The position numbers and the translations under genes are program-made. A DNA stretch of 64,000 nt, taken from positions 124,001 to 188,000 of the forward strand of contig CAYPTB010000032.1 of assembly GCA_964413535.1 (NCBI GenBank). Direction: 5' to 3'. The notes under the pieces are model-generated. The model saw only the letters and a program-made list of their open reading frames with translations. It had not been told where the DNA came from and searched no databases. This document shows, one piece after another, positions 1-8,283 of this stretch. Position 1 is the stretch's first letter; each line of letters begins with the position of its first letter. Source of the stretch: CAYPTB01 sp964413535. Lineage in GTDB: Bacteria; Planctomycetota; UBA1135; GCA-002686595.

Positions 1-23
1 GAATGGAGTCAGGACGAACGTGA
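1..23 (+). CDS. 3' tail of an unidentified upstream gene (partial)
   Basis: Only the last six codons and the stop would be visible (…MESGRT, TGA at 21-23). The reason to propose a gene is that this TGA overlaps the GTG start of the next gene as GTGA. The same junction type recurs through this locus, so the pigment operon probably begins left of the window. Nothing can be said about the product. Confidence 0.35.
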
Positions 24-1654
24 TCGAGCCCACCCAGAATCGCGACCCCGGTGACGTCTTCGACGTCGTCGTGATCGGCGGTTCGTTCTCGGGGAGCGCC
101 TTCGCGCTCTTGCTCGAGCGCATGCGGCCGAAGACGCGCATCCTGATCGTCGAGCGCCGCGATCATTTCGACCGCAAGGTGGGCGAGGCGACGGTCGAGC
201 TGTCGGGTCACTTCCTGTCGCACGTCCTGCGGCTGCACGGCCTCCTGTCGCGCGAGCAGTTGACGAAGCACGGGCTGCGCTACTGGTTCACCGACGGGGC
301 CGGGCGCGCGCTCTCGGAGATGAGCGAAGTCAGCTCGGAGACCGTGCCGTGCCTGCCGAGCTTCCAGTTGGACCGCGCGCGCCTCGACGAGTCCCTGTTG
401 GAGCTGGCCGAAGCGGAAGGCTGTGAGGTCGCGCGACCGGTCAAGGTGCTCGCGACCGAGCTCGGTTGGCCGAGCTCACGCATCACGCTCGAGTCGGTCG
501 AGGCCCCCGGCTCCCCTCCGACCCGCCGCGAGGTCGAAGCGCGCTGGGTCGTCGACGCGAGCGGACGCCAGGCCTTCCTCGCGCGCCGCATGGGACTCCA
601 CAAGCGCCTCGAAGAGCATCCGACGGCCGCGCTGTGGGGCCGTTGGAAGGGCGTCCTCGACATGGACGGCGCGGAGGTGATGGGCGCGGATCCGCGGCGC
701 ACGAGCGGATTGAGAGCGATCCCCGCCGCGCGCCGCCTGTGCACGAACCACTTCTGCGGCTTCGGTTGGTGGTGCTGGCTGATCCCCCTGCGCGGCGGCG
801 AGACGAGCGTCGGCCTGGTCTACGACAAGCGTTTCGTCGAGCTGCCGCAAGGCGGCGAGTCGGCGGGCAAGCGCGAGCAGTACGAGCGCTTCGTCCGGAG
901 CCAGGACGGTCTGCGCGAGCTCCTGTGCTCCGCCGTGCTCGATCCCGACGACTTCCAGTCCTACGACCACCTGCCGTACCGCACGAGTCGCTACATGGAC
1001 GCGGGCTGGGCGATCGTCGGCGACGCCGCGGCCTTCGTCGATCCCTACTACAGCCCCGGTCTCGACCACTGCTCCATCTCCACCTACGCGACGGCGCTGT
1101 TGCTGGAGCGCGAGCTCGAGGGCGGGCTGGACGCGGACGGTCTGGCGGCGGCCGTGGCCACGCACAACGAGCGCTTCACGCGCTCCTACGAGCGCTACTT
1201 CCACGCGCTCTACCGGGACAAGTACGTGTTGATGGGGGACGCGGAGCTCTTGGGAGCCGCGTTCTACCTCGACACCGCCGCGTACTTCGTGGGCGTCATC
1301 CGCCCCGTGCTGGAGGACACGAGCAATCTGGCGATCCCCGTGTTCGGTCTCGACAACCTGCGCACGCGCGCTGCCTACGCCCTGATGCGCTTCACGGCCC
1401 GGCGGCTGGTCGCGCTCGCGTGGCGGCGTCGCGCGCACGGGACCTACGGGCGTCGCAACGTCGGCTGGTACGACGTGAGCGACAACTTCGGTCGCGCCGA
1501 GAACCGCTTCACCGCCGCGCATCGTCACGGCCTGGGATTGTGGTTGCGCGCCGAGGCCCACGACTTGTGGCAGCGTTCGTTCGGTCGGTGGAAGCGCGCT
1601 CCGCGCACGGCCGACGCCGCGCTCGCAACTTCACTGCGGGAGGACCGCACCTGA
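20..1654 (+). CDS. FAD-dependent halogenase-like oxidoreductase of the pigment locus
   Basis: A 544-residue flavoprotein of the tryptophan/phenol halogenase superfamily. Seen: an N-terminal dinucleotide-binding segment (DVVVIGGSFSGSAFA, about residues 15-29, with GxxxSGS in place of strict GxGxxG), the halogenase signature WCWLIP (251-256), IVGDAAAF before FVDPYYSPG (339-347), which fits FxxPxxSxG, and a long C-terminal helical part. Such enzymes halogenate or hydroxylate aromatic rings. In xanthomonadin and flexirubin loci they act on the aryl head group. The start is GTG at 20, with AGGA 6 nt upstream and GTGA overlap with the previous stop. The next gene overlaps by 4 bp. Halogenation is inferred; a hydroxylase or monooxygenase remains possible. 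Confidence 0.72.
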   Translation: MIEPTQNRDPGDVFDVVVIGGSFSGSAFALLLERMRPKTRILIVERRDHFDRKVGEATVELSGHFLSHVLRLHGLLSREQLTKHGLRYWFTDGAGRALSEMSEVSSETVPCLPSFQLDRARLDESLLELAEAEGCEVARPVKVLATELGWPSSRITLESVEAPGSPPTRREVEARWVVDASGRQAFLARRMGLHKRLEEHPTAALWGRWKGVLDMDGAEVMGADPRRTSGLRAIPAARRLCTNHFCGFGWWCWLIPLRGGETSVGLVYDKRFVELPQGGESAGKREQYERFVRSQDGLRELLCSAVLDPDDFQSYDHLPYRTSRYMDAGWAIVGDAAAFVDPYYSPGLDHCSISTYATALLLERELEGGLDADGLAAAVATHNERFTRSYERYFHALYRDKYVLMGDAELLGAAFYLDTAAYFVGVIRPVLEDTSNLAIPVFGLDNLRTRAAYALMRFTARRLVALAWRRRAHGTYGRRNVGWYDVSDNFGRAENRFTAAHRHGLGLWLRAEAHDLWQRSFGRWKRAPRTADAALATSLREDRT

Positions 1655-1992
1655 AGGGCGTCACCCTCCTCGAGCCTCCCTCCGCGGAGGGCGGGCGATC
1701 GATCGTGCGCGCTCGAGTCGACGCGGTGAGCCCCTTCTTCGCGGGCCACTTCCCCGGAGCGCCCGTGCTGCCCGGCGTCGCGCACCTGGAGTTGGTCGCG
1801 GAGCTCCTGCGCGCGCATGGCGCTCGGGCGCTCGCGATCCTCGGCATCGAAGCCCTGCGCTTTCGCGCTCCGATCGGACCGGGGGACGAGCTCGAGGTGC
1901 GCCTCGACGCGCCGGACCCGCGCGGACGCGTCGGCTTCGAGATCCGCCGCGGCGGGCGAACGGTGTCGGGCGGGGTGCTCTTTGTCGGCTGA
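1651..1992 (+). CDS. Hotdog-fold 3-hydroxyacyl-ACP dehydratase (FabZ/FabA-like)
   Basis: A 113-residue single hotdog domain. The segment FFAGHFPGAPVLPGVAHLEL (about residues 26-45) matches the FabZ signature GHFPGxPxxPGV, with the active-site His. Expected role: removing water from 3-hydroxyacyl-ACP to build the conjugated polyene. Start choice: no ATG/GTG/TTG gives a full-length domain near the previous stop. CTG at 1651 overlaps that stop as CTGA and lies 6 nt after GGGAGGA (1638-1644), so a rare CTG start is proposed. The fallback is GTG at 1705, which would cut the protein to 95 residues and start right at the conserved strand. The next gene overlaps by 11 bp. Confidence 0.7.
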   Translation: MKGVTLLEPPSAEGGRSIVRARVDAVSPFFAGHFPGAPVLPGVAHLELVAELLRAHGARALAILGIEALRFRAPIGPGDELEVRLDAPDPRGRVGFEIRRGGRTVSGGVLFVG

Positions 1993-2446
1993 GTCCGCGC
2001 GCCTCTTGCCCCAGTCGGGTCCGGCGCTCCTGATCTGCGAGGTGCTGGGAGCGGAGCCCGAGCGCTCCACCTGCCGCGCGCGCGTTCCGCGCGATTCTCC
2101 CTTCCGCGCGGGTGAGCCCGGCTGCGAGCTCGTCCCCGCATTCCTGGCGCTCGAGATGGGCGCCCAGGCCGCCGCCGTGCTCGAAGCGCGGCGCGCCGCC
2201 GACGGTGCCCGCCGTGCGCCGCGGGGCTTCGTCGTCGGTGCGCGCGACGCGCGCTTCCACAGCGCGACGCTCGCCGCCGACGCGAGCTTCGTCGTCGTGG
2301 CGACGCTGCTCGACCACGCGCCGCCCTTGCGCGTCTACCGTTTCGAGGTGCGCGAGGGAGAGCGGTGCGTGGCGGAGGGCGTGGTGAGCACCTACAGCGA
2401 CGCGCCAGTCGACGGCGGGGACGCCCAAACCTCCGCCGCGCCATAG
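1982..2446 (+). CDS. Second hotdog dehydratase, COG4706-like
   Basis: A 154-residue protein resembling the predicted 3-hydroxyacyl-ACP dehydratases found in aryl polyene loci. Seen: LLPQSGPALLICEVLG near the N-terminus (the family's LPH/RxPMLLLD-like start), then SPFRAGEPGCELVPAFLALE and EMGAQAAAV (the family helix that carries the catalytic acid). Loci of this type normally carry two dehydratases. The start is TTG at 1982, 11 bp inside the preceding gene, with GGCGGGG upstream. No ATG is available in frame near the domain start. The gene converges on the acyltransferase gene, with a 24-bp gap. Confidence 0.65.
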   Translation: MSAESARLLPQSGPALLICEVLGAEPERSTCRARVPRDSPFRAGEPGCELVPAFLALEMGAQAAAVLEARRAADGARRAPRGFVVGARDARFHSATLAADASFVVVATLLDHAPPLRVYRFEVREGERCVAEGVVSTYSDAPVDGGDAQTSAAP

Positions 2447-2470
2447 CGGCGCCGAGGACGCCCTCGTCGA

Positions 2471-3457
2471 TCAGCGCGTGAGCGGTGCTCCGCGCGCCGG
2501 TCGAGCGAAGCGCAGGTCGGCAAAGCAGAACCACTGGGCGGGGTCCTGCCGGATGGCCCACTCGATCGAGTGGGCCAGTTCCTGGATGGCGTCGTGCAGG
2601 TCGCGCTCGCGGTCGGCCGTGCGGGCCACGTGGACGCGCTCGCGGAACACGACTCGGTAACGCGAGCGGCCCTCGCGGAACACGAAGACGGGGAGCATGG
2701 GCACGCCCGCCGCGCGAGCGAGCGCGGCGGGACCGACGGGGAGCGCCACCTCGGCGTCGAGCATCCGCACCCGCTCGACCTTGCCCGCTTCGCGCGGACG
2801 ATCGGTCTGCAGGGCGACGGTCTCGCCCCGGCGCAGCGCGTTCAGGAGGACGAGGCCCAGGCCGAGATCGTCTCCCGCGAAGTGTGTGACGTAGCCGGCG
2901 CCTCCCAGGCGCGCGGTCAGCCCGCGGATGAATTCCTGCGCGCGCGGATCGACCTCGGCTTCGCGCACGACGTGCACGACCTGGTCCAATCCGGTCTGCG
3001 ACGGAACGACGGAGCCGAGCTCCCATCCCCCGATGTGCGACGTGACGACCAACACGCCCGTGTTCCGCGACGTGAGCTCCTCCCACGCCTGCGGGTTCTC
3101 GACCCGCATCACGGACCTCTTGTTCGGCACGAACTGCTCGTAGCGCTCCGTGAGGCACCAGGCGAAGGTGTGGATCGTGCGGAACACGCGCCGCATCCGC
3201 GTCCAACGGCCGGCGCGCCCCCAAAGGAGCTCGTGGTTCTGCGCGAGCACCCGGCGGACCTCGCCCAGCGCGAGGAAGAAGCCGAGCGCGGAGCACGCGA
3301 GGACCGGGGGTTTCAGCCACTCGGGCACGGCGCGCACGGCGAAGAGATGGAAGCGGTACCAGAACACGCCCGTGAAGTGCAGACGGCGCAGGAGCCGCCG
3401 CAAAAGGTTCTCGGGGAGGACGCGCGCCCCGTTCGGCGCGCGCGCGGCGACCTTCAA
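2471..3457 (-). CDS. Lysophospholipid acyltransferase family (LpxL/HtrB-like) acyltransferase
   Basis: 328 residues with the family motif HIGGWE (HX4E) inside VVTSHIGGWELGSV, a hydrophobic N-terminal stretch (LACSALGFFLALGEV) and TDRPREAG followed by VALPVGPAALARAAGVP, as in bacterial lipid A acyltransferases. Aryl polyene loci carry such enzymes to attach the polyene to a membrane lipid. The start is TTG at 3457, overlapping the glycosyltransferase stop as TTGA, with GGAG about 9 nt upstream. It is the last gene of a six-gene minus-strand operon. A housekeeping lipid A role is possible, but the position argues for pigment lipidation. Confidence 0.75.
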   Translation of the reverse strand: MKVAARAPNGARVLPENLLRRLLRRLHFTGVFWYRFHLFAVRAVPEWLKPPVLACSALGFFLALGEVRRVLAQNHELLWGRAGRWTRMRRVFRTIHTFAWCLTERYEQFVPNKRSVMRVENPQAWEELTSRNTGVLVVTSHIGGWELGSVVPSQTGLDQVVHVVREAEVDPRAQEFIRGLTARLGGAGYVTHFAGDDLGLGLVLLNALRRGETVALQTDRPREAGKVERVRMLDAEVALPVGPAALARAAGVPMLPVFVFREGRSRYRVVFRERVHVARTADRERDLHDAIQELAHSIEWAIRQDPAQWFCFADLRFARPARGAPLTR

Positions 3458-4128
3458 GGCACGCTCTCCAGTCGCGCTCCGATGACCGCGCGCGCGATGC
3501 GCAGGCTGTCCGCGAGGGGGCGGAAGTGGCTGGTGCAGCGGCCGTCGGCGAAGCCGAGCTCCACCGGCGTGACGTGCACCCGGAAGCCGCGCCGCGTCGC
3601 GCGGACGAGCACGGCGCTCTCCGCGTCGAAGCCCGTCTCCGCCATGTCCACCCCCTCGATCAAGCGCTTCCCGTAGAAGCGAAAGCCCGTCTGGACGTCC
3701 GAGATCGACTGGCCCGCCGCCAGCGAGATCAAGTGGGACGAGACGCGGTTCGACACGCGCCGCACGCGGCCCATGTGTGCGAACAGGTGATCGCGTACGC
3801 CGAGGACGAGGTCCGCGCCGGCCTCCGCTTCGGCGAGGAGCTTCGGGATCTCCTCGGGCAGGTGCTGGCCGTCCGCGTCGACCGTCACCACGCCGTCCAC
3901 GCCGTCCTGGAGCAGGTGCTCGAACCCGGTGCGCAGCGCGCGGCCCTTGCCGCGGTTCTCGCGGTGGGTGAGGACGAGGACGCCCGCGGCCCGCGCCGCG
4001 TCGCCGGTCCCGTCGTCGGAGCCGTCGTCGACGACGATCACGTGCGCGAGCACGGCGAGCGTGCGACGCACGACGTCCGCGATGCTGTGGACGGCTTGGA
4101 AGGCGGGGATCACGGCGGCCACTCTCAC
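3454..4128 (-). CDS. Family 2 glycosyltransferase (dolichol-phosphate-mannosyltransferase-like)
   Basis: A 224-residue GT-A enzyme. Seen: AAVIPAFQ, VIVVDDGSDDGT (nucleotide-sugar site), NRGKGRALRTGF, and VVTVDADGQHLPEE, the DPM1-type DxD-like metal site. There are no transmembrane helices, so it should act on the cytoplasmic face of the inner membrane. GT2 enzymes are regular members of aryl polyene loci, where they modify the lipid anchor. The start is GTG at 4128, overlapping the chain-length-factor stop as GTGA. An in-frame GTG two codons later is an alternative. Confidence 0.8.
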   Translation of the reverse strand: MRVAAVIPAFQAVHSIADVVRRTLAVLAHVIVVDDGSDDGTGDAARAAGVLVLTHRENRGKGRALRTGFEHLLQDGVDGVVTVDADGQHLPEEIPKLLAEAEAGADLVLGVRDHLFAHMGRVRRVSNRVSSHLISLAAGQSISDVQTGFRFYGKRLIEGVDMAETGFDAESAVLVRATRRGFRVHVTPVELGFADGRCTSHFRPLADSLRIARAVIGARLESVP

Positions 4129-5357
4129 GGCTCGAGTCCCTCGAGCACGAGCCATGCGGCCGCTCCGCCAGCCGAGAGGCTCGAGACCAGGATGCGGCGC
4201 GCAGGCTCGAGCGGAGAGCCGTCGTGCGGAACGACGCCGAGCTCCGGGTCGGGCCGCTCGAAGCCGGGTGCGGCGGCCCACGTCTCGGCGCCAAGCGCGA
4301 GCAGCGCGGCGGCGAGGAATCCGCCGCCGTACTCGCCCGTCACCGATTTCGGAGCCAGGATCGGCGGAAGGCGATCGTCCCCGTAGAACGCGCGCAGCGT
4401 GAGCGCTTCGATCCGGTCGCCGCGGCGGCTGCCGTTCGCGCCCGAGACGATGCGATCGAACGAGCGCGGGTCGACGTCCGCTCGCTCGAGGCCGGCGGCG
4501 AGGCGCTGCGCCAGCACCTCGAAGCCGTCGCCCCAGTCGGTGCCGGACGCCGTCTTGTCGTTCGCGCGCACCGAGGCGCGCACGCGCGCGACGAGCGGCG
4601 CTCCCCGCGCCCGCGCGGCCGACTCCTCCTCGAGCACCCACACCGTCGCTCCCTCCGAGACGAGGAAGCCCGCGCGCCGCGCGTCGAGGACGCGCGCGAC
4701 CTCGGGCTCGCCCGCCGCCTCCGGCCGCGCCAACGCGCGGAAGCGGTCGAGCACCGCGTGCTGGATCGCGCTCACTTCGTCCACGACGCCGACCAGGACG
4801 CGCGCGGCGCGCCCGCGGGCGACGAGGTCCGCGCCGCGCGCCACGGCGAGGCACCCGCTCGCCTCGCGCTGGGAGACGGTGTAGTTGGGACCGCGCGCGC
4901 CGAACGCGAGGGCCATCTGTCCGGCGTGCGCGCTGGCGACGGTCTCCATGAACAGGAAGGGCGAGATGGCGAGCGGACCGGGTGCGTGGACCTGCTCCAG
5001 GAGACGCGCGGTGCAGCCCGTCGAGCCGAACGCGGTTCCGAGGCACACGCCGGCATCCGCTCCGGCGAAGCGCTCCCGCGTGAAGCCGGCCGCGTCGAGC
5101 GCCATCGCTCCCGCGCACACGGCCATGCGGCTCGACGGGCTCATGCGCCGCGCGTCCTTCGACGCGAGCCAGGGCTCGAAGGCGTTGGGCGGCAGGAGTC
5201 CCGCGCTGCGCGCCGAACCCTCGACGTGGTAGCCCGCCGAGCGGTCGACCTCGGAGAAGGGCGCGCGACCCGCGCGCAGGCTGGCGGACAGCGCCGCCGC
5301 GCCCGGGCCGGCGGGTCCCACCGTTCCGAGCCCCGTCACCACCACGGAGGTCGTCAC
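4125..5357 (-). CDS. Chain-length factor (ketosynthase-like partner without nucleophile)
   Basis: A 410-residue thiolase-fold beta-ketoacyl synthase homologue (start VVVTGLGTVGP) that looks catalytically inactive. Where ketosynthases have the cysteine of the TACxSG motif, this protein reads SQREASG, with Glu165 at the nucleophile position. The NAHGTGT histidine segment is replaced by SGANGSRRGD. That is the pattern of chain-length factors, which pair with an active ketosynthase (the ApeO/ApeC type pair in aryl polyene synthesis). The adjacent active ketosynthase is the obvious partner. Start GTG at 5357, GTGA overlap. Glu at this site differs from the Gln usual in actinobacterial chain-length factors. 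Confidence 0.78.
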   Translation of the reverse strand: MTTSVVVTGLGTVGPAGPGAAALSASLRAGRAPFSEVDRSAGYHVEGSARSAGLLPPNAFEPWLASKDARRMSPSSRMAVCAGAMALDAAGFTRERFAGADAGVCLGTAFGSTGCTARLLEQVHAPGPLAISPFLFMETVASAHAGQMALAFGARGPNYTVSQREASGCLAVARGADLVARGRAARVLVGVVDEVSAIQHAVLDRFRALARPEAAGEPEVARVLDARRAGFLVSEGATVWVLEEESAARARGAPLVARVRASVRANDKTASGTDWGDGFEVLAQRLAAGLERADVDPRSFDRIVSGANGSRRGDRIEALTLRAFYGDDRLPPILAPKSVTGEYGGGFLAAALLALGAETWAAAPGFERPDPELGVVPHDGSPLEPARRILVSSLSAGGAAAWLVLEGLEP

Positions 5358-6613
5358 CCGCGGGCTCCCGGAGCTTGGCTTCGCCGCAGGACGAGCGCCG
5401 CGTTGGCGCCGCCGAAGGCGAGGTTGACGGAGAGCGCGAGGCGGCACGGCTCCACCACGCGCGGGCGTCCGAGCACCAAGTCGACGGGACACTGCTCGTC
5501 GAGCGGACCGTCGCCGGGCGTGGGGTGCACGCGGCCGTGGAAGAGGCAGCACGCGGTCGCCACCGCCTCCAGGGCGCCGCACGCGCCGAGCAGATGGCCG
5601 ACCGCGCCCTTGGTCGACGTCAGTGGGATCGCTCCCGCGCGCTCGCCGAAGACCTGACGCAACGCGTTCCACTCCGCGTCGTCGTTGTGGGGCGTGCCGG
5701 TTCCGTGGGCGTTGACGAAGTCGATCTCGTGCGGACCGACTCCGGCATCGTCGAGGGCGATCTGCATGGCGCGCGCGGCGCCCGATCCCGCGGGATCGGG
5801 CGCCGTCATGTGGAACGCGTCGCAGGAGCTGCCGGTGCCAGCCAGCTCGACCGCGAAGCGCGCGCCGCGGGCCTTTGCATGCTCGAAGGTCTCGAGGACC
5901 AGCACACCCGCTCCCTCGCCGAGCGAGAGGCCCGCGCGGTCCTTGCGAAAGGGACGCGCGGGCATCTGATCGACGGCGCGCAGCGCGTTGAAGCCTCCGT
6001 AGGTCAGCTCGCACAGGCTGTCCGAGCCTCCGGCGAGCGCGACCTCGATCTCGCCGGAGCGCAGACCGAGCACGGCGGCTTCGATGGCCATGGTCGCGGC
6101 TGCGCACGCGGAGGCGATCGTCTCCACCGGTCCGTCGATTCCGAACGTGCGCGCGAGCGCCTCGGAGGGACCGCACACCGGCTGCGCGCTCAACCGGCTG
6201 AAGTGCCTGGGGACGCGCTCGCCCGGCTCGACTCGGAGCAGGTCCAGCAGCACGCGTTCGCCCTCGAGCGTTCCGCCGGTGCTCGATCCGAAGAACACTC
6301 CCGCGCCGGCGAGCAGCGCCGCGGACGCGGGACTCGCCAAGCCCGCGTCGCCGAGCGCCTCGCTGGCTGCCTCGAGCGCGAAGCGGTCGGTGCGCGTCAG
6401 GCGCGCACGGCCGCGTCCGCGCGCGAACGCCGCCGCGCGCAGGGCGGACTCCCGCGGAACCTGCCCGCCGACGCTCGTGCGGTGCGCGGTCGGATCGAAC
6501 ACGTCCACGGCGCCGATCGCGGCCTCGCCGCTCGACAAGCCGCGCCAGAGCGCGTCGACCCCCAGGCCATAGGCACTGACGGCTCCCACGCCCGTGACGA
6601 CGATGCGCCTCAT
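5354..6613 (-). CDS. Beta-ketoacyl-ACP synthase, active (FabF-like)
   Basis: A 419-residue condensing enzyme with a complete triad: Cys170 in ASACAAA, His303 in NAHGTGTPHND and His340 in TKGAVGHLLGA. It ends with the usual NLAFGGANAALVL glycine-rich segment. Expected reaction: decarboxylative condensation of malonyl-ACP with the growing aryl-polyene chain, as a heterodimer with the adjacent chain-length factor. ATG at 6613 lies one base after the carrier-protein stop, and the next gene overlaps by GTGA. Residue numbering matches FabF closely, so the start is well supported. Confidence 0.9.
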   Translation of the reverse strand: MRRIVVTGVGAVSAYGLGVDALWRGLSSGEAAIGAVDVFDPTAHRTSVGGQVPRESALRAAAFARGRGRARLTRTDRFALEAASEALGDAGLASPASAALLAGAGVFFGSSTGGTLEGERVLLDLLRVEPGERVPRHFSRLSAQPVCGPSEALARTFGIDGPVETIASACAAATMAIEAAVLGLRSGEIEVALAGGSDSLCELTYGGFNALRAVDQMPARPFRKDRAGLSLGEGAGVLVLETFEHAKARGARFAVELAGTGSSCDAFHMTAPDPAGSGAARAMQIALDDAGVGPHEIDFVNAHGTGTPHNDDAEWNALRQVFGERAGAIPLTSTKGAVGHLLGACGALEAVATACCLFHGRVHPTPGDGPLDEQCPVDLVLGRPRVVEPCRLALSVNLAFGGANAALVLRRSQAPGARG

Positions 6614-6614
6614 G

Positions 6615-6890
6615 CTAGCCGCGGGGCTTCTCGAGCGAGCCCCTCACGAACTCCGCCAGGGAGCCCACGGACTCGAAGGCCTCGCGCTCGAAGCCGTTGT
6701 CGGCGATCTTCAGGCCGAACTCCTGCTCGAGGCCGAGCATCAGCTCGAGCACGTCCACGGAATCCAGACCGAGCTCCACGCCGAGCGCCGCGTCGTCGCG
6801 AATCTCCGCCGGTTCGAGTCCTTCGATGAAGAGTCGCTCGACGATCAAACGCTTGATTCGAGCGCGGATGTCCTCGACGTCGGTCGTCAT
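6615..6890 (-). CDS. Acyl carrier protein
   Basis: A 91-residue acyl carrier protein. The phosphopantetheine attachment site is Ser44 in LGLDSVDVLELM, flanked by acidic helices (DVEDIRARIKRLIVERL before it, EFVRGSLE at the end). Aryl polyene loci usually carry two carrier proteins; only one is visible, so the other may be left of the window. ATG at 6890 overlaps the stop of the flavin enzyme as ATGA, indicating translational coupling. Confidence 0.9.
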   Translation of the reverse strand: MTTDVEDIRARIKRLIVERLFIEGLEPAEIRDDAALGVELGLDSVDVLELMLGLEQEFGLKIADNGFEREAFESVGSLAEFVRGSLEKPRG

Positions 6891-8188
6891 CTCAGTTGCG
6901 GGTGCCGGTGGGGAGAGCGGAGAGCGGCGGAGCCATGGTCGGCGCGCGGTCGAAGCGCTCCCCTCAGGGCGACGAGGGCGTAGAAGACTTCCAGCCGCAG
7001 ACGGGTGAGCGGACCCGGCCGATCCTCTCCGGCCAGCGCGGCCGTCAGCGCCCGCGCGCCCGCCGGCCAGGCCTCGGGGTGGAAGAGCAACTCGCGGAAC
7101 GCCGGCCGATAGAATCCCTGGACCAGACGCCGGAAGAAACGATAGCGCGCGCGCTGGCGGCGGTGGAACGCTCGGAAGTGCGCGGCGCGCGGACCGCCGG
7201 CGCAGAGGCTCCGCTCCACCGCGTCGGCGGCTTCGACTCCCGAGCTCAGGGCGATCTGCACGCCGGTGGAGAAGACGGGGTCCAGGAAGGAGCCGGCGTC
7301 CCCGAGGAGCAACCAGTTCGCGCCGCTGTAGGCGCGCGTCGCGTAGGCGAAGTCTCCCTCCCAGCGCGCCGGTCCGATCCGCCGCGCCGCCCCGCCTTCC
7401 CGCGCCAACAGCGGAACGCTCGCCATCCAGCGCTCGAGGCACTCCTCGGGGCTCTCGCCGGGCCGCACGGGCTTCTCGGATTCGTCGAAGACGAAGCCGA
7501 CGCTCGTCCGACCCTGCGGGAGCGGGATCAGCCAGATCCAACCGCCGCTCGCGCGGGTGACGACGCGGATGTCTCCAGCCGCGGGACCCGTCATGCTCGG
7601 GATGCCCTCGAAGTGGGCGAAGAGCGCCGTCTTCCGGAGCTCGGCGTCGGGCACGCGCAGGCCGAGCTCGCGAGCGAGGATCCCCCGCCTGCCCGAGGCG
7701 TCGAGGACGACCCTCGTCCGCACCGAGGCTTCGCGTCCGCGCTCGTCGCGATGGCGCACCCGCGGACCGTCGCGCTCGAAGTCCACGCCCGACACGCCGC
7801 ACTCCGTGCGCACGGTCGCGCCCGACTGCTCGGCCCGTTCGAGGAGCATGGAATCGAATTCGGCGCGCGGAACGTGATAGGTGCGGGGCGCGACGATGCC
7901 GGGCCCGTCCGAGAATCCGACGCGCGCCGAACGAGTCCCGCACTCCGACAGGAAGGTCGCGCCGAGCTTCGCCACGAACCCGCTCCGCTCCAGCTCCTCC
8001 GTCAAGCCGAGGCGGGCGAACACGGGATTGGAGAGCGGCAAGAGGGACTCACCGATGTGGAAGCGCGGGAAGCGGTCGCGCTCGAGGAGCAGGACGCGGC
8101 GCCCCGCGCGGGCGAGGCAAGCCGCCGCCGTCGCTCCCGCGGGGCCGCCACCCATGACGACGACTTCGTATTCCAGGTGCTCCCTCAT
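6887..8188 (-). CDS. Second FAD-dependent halogenase-like oxidoreductase
   Basis: A 433-residue flavoprotein. Seen: VVVMGGGPAGATAAACLARAG (residues about 8-28, classic GxGxxG), GESLLPLS, halogenase signature WIWLIP (217-222), LLLGDAGSFLDP and FLDPVFSTG (301-309), which fits FxxPxxSxG. It is clearly related to, but diverged from, the flavin enzyme at 20-1654. First gene of the minus-strand operon, so likely the aryl-ring tailoring enzyme. ATG at 8188 was chosen because the flavin motif follows within ten residues; longer in-frame readings run into the divergent promoter region. A reductase or hydroxylase is the alternative. Confidence 0.78.
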   Translation of the reverse strand: MREHLEYEVVVMGGGPAGATAAACLARAGRRVLLLERDRFPRFHIGESLLPLSNPVFARLGLTEELERSGFVAKLGATFLSECGTRSARVGFSDGPGIVAPRTYHVPRAEFDSMLLERAEQSGATVRTECGVSGVDFERDGPRVRHRDERGREASVRTRVVLDASGRRGILARELGLRVPDAELRKTALFAHFEGIPSMTGPAAGDIRVVTRASGGWIWLIPLPQGRTSVGFVFDESEKPVRPGESPEECLERWMASVPLLAREGGAARRIGPARWEGDFAYATRAYSGANWLLLGDAGSFLDPVFSTGVQIALSSGVEAADAVERSLCAGGPRAAHFRAFHRRQRARYRFFRRLVQGFYRPAFRELLFHPEAWPAGARALTAALAGEDRPGPLTRLRLEVFYALVALRGALRPRADHGSAALRSPHRHPQLR

Positions 8189-8265
8189 GAGTCGCGAGTG
8201 GGGATTTCGTGTGCACTGGATGCGGACAGCGGAGCTCTTCGAGCCCTGCCGAACGAGCGGGGCCG

Positions 8266-8277
8266 CATCATATGATG
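8266..8277. promoter_or_regulatory. Palindromic bidirectional -10 region between the two arms of the pigment locus
   Basis: The sequence CATCATATGATG is a perfect 12-bp palindrome and supplies TATGAT (5 of 6 matches to TATAAT) on both strands. On the plus strand the box (8271-8276) ends 7 nt before ATG at 8284, so that transcript would be leaderless. On the minus strand the leader would be roughly 70 nt to ATG at 8188. No convincing -35 box is visible on either side. The two arms could not easily be transcribed at the same time. Confidence 0.45.
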
Positions 8278-8283
8278 GGGGCG

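Noticed and set aside
2570..3676. Long antisense frames opposite the acyltransferase and many other genes
   Set aside because: High GC gives long open frames on both strands; these lack motifs and show the Arg/Ala/Pro bias of shadow frames.
8209..8283. Earlier starts of the AMP ligase (GTG 8209, ATG 8272)
   Set aside because: They would place the start before or inside the palindromic -10 element and add residues with no match to the family.
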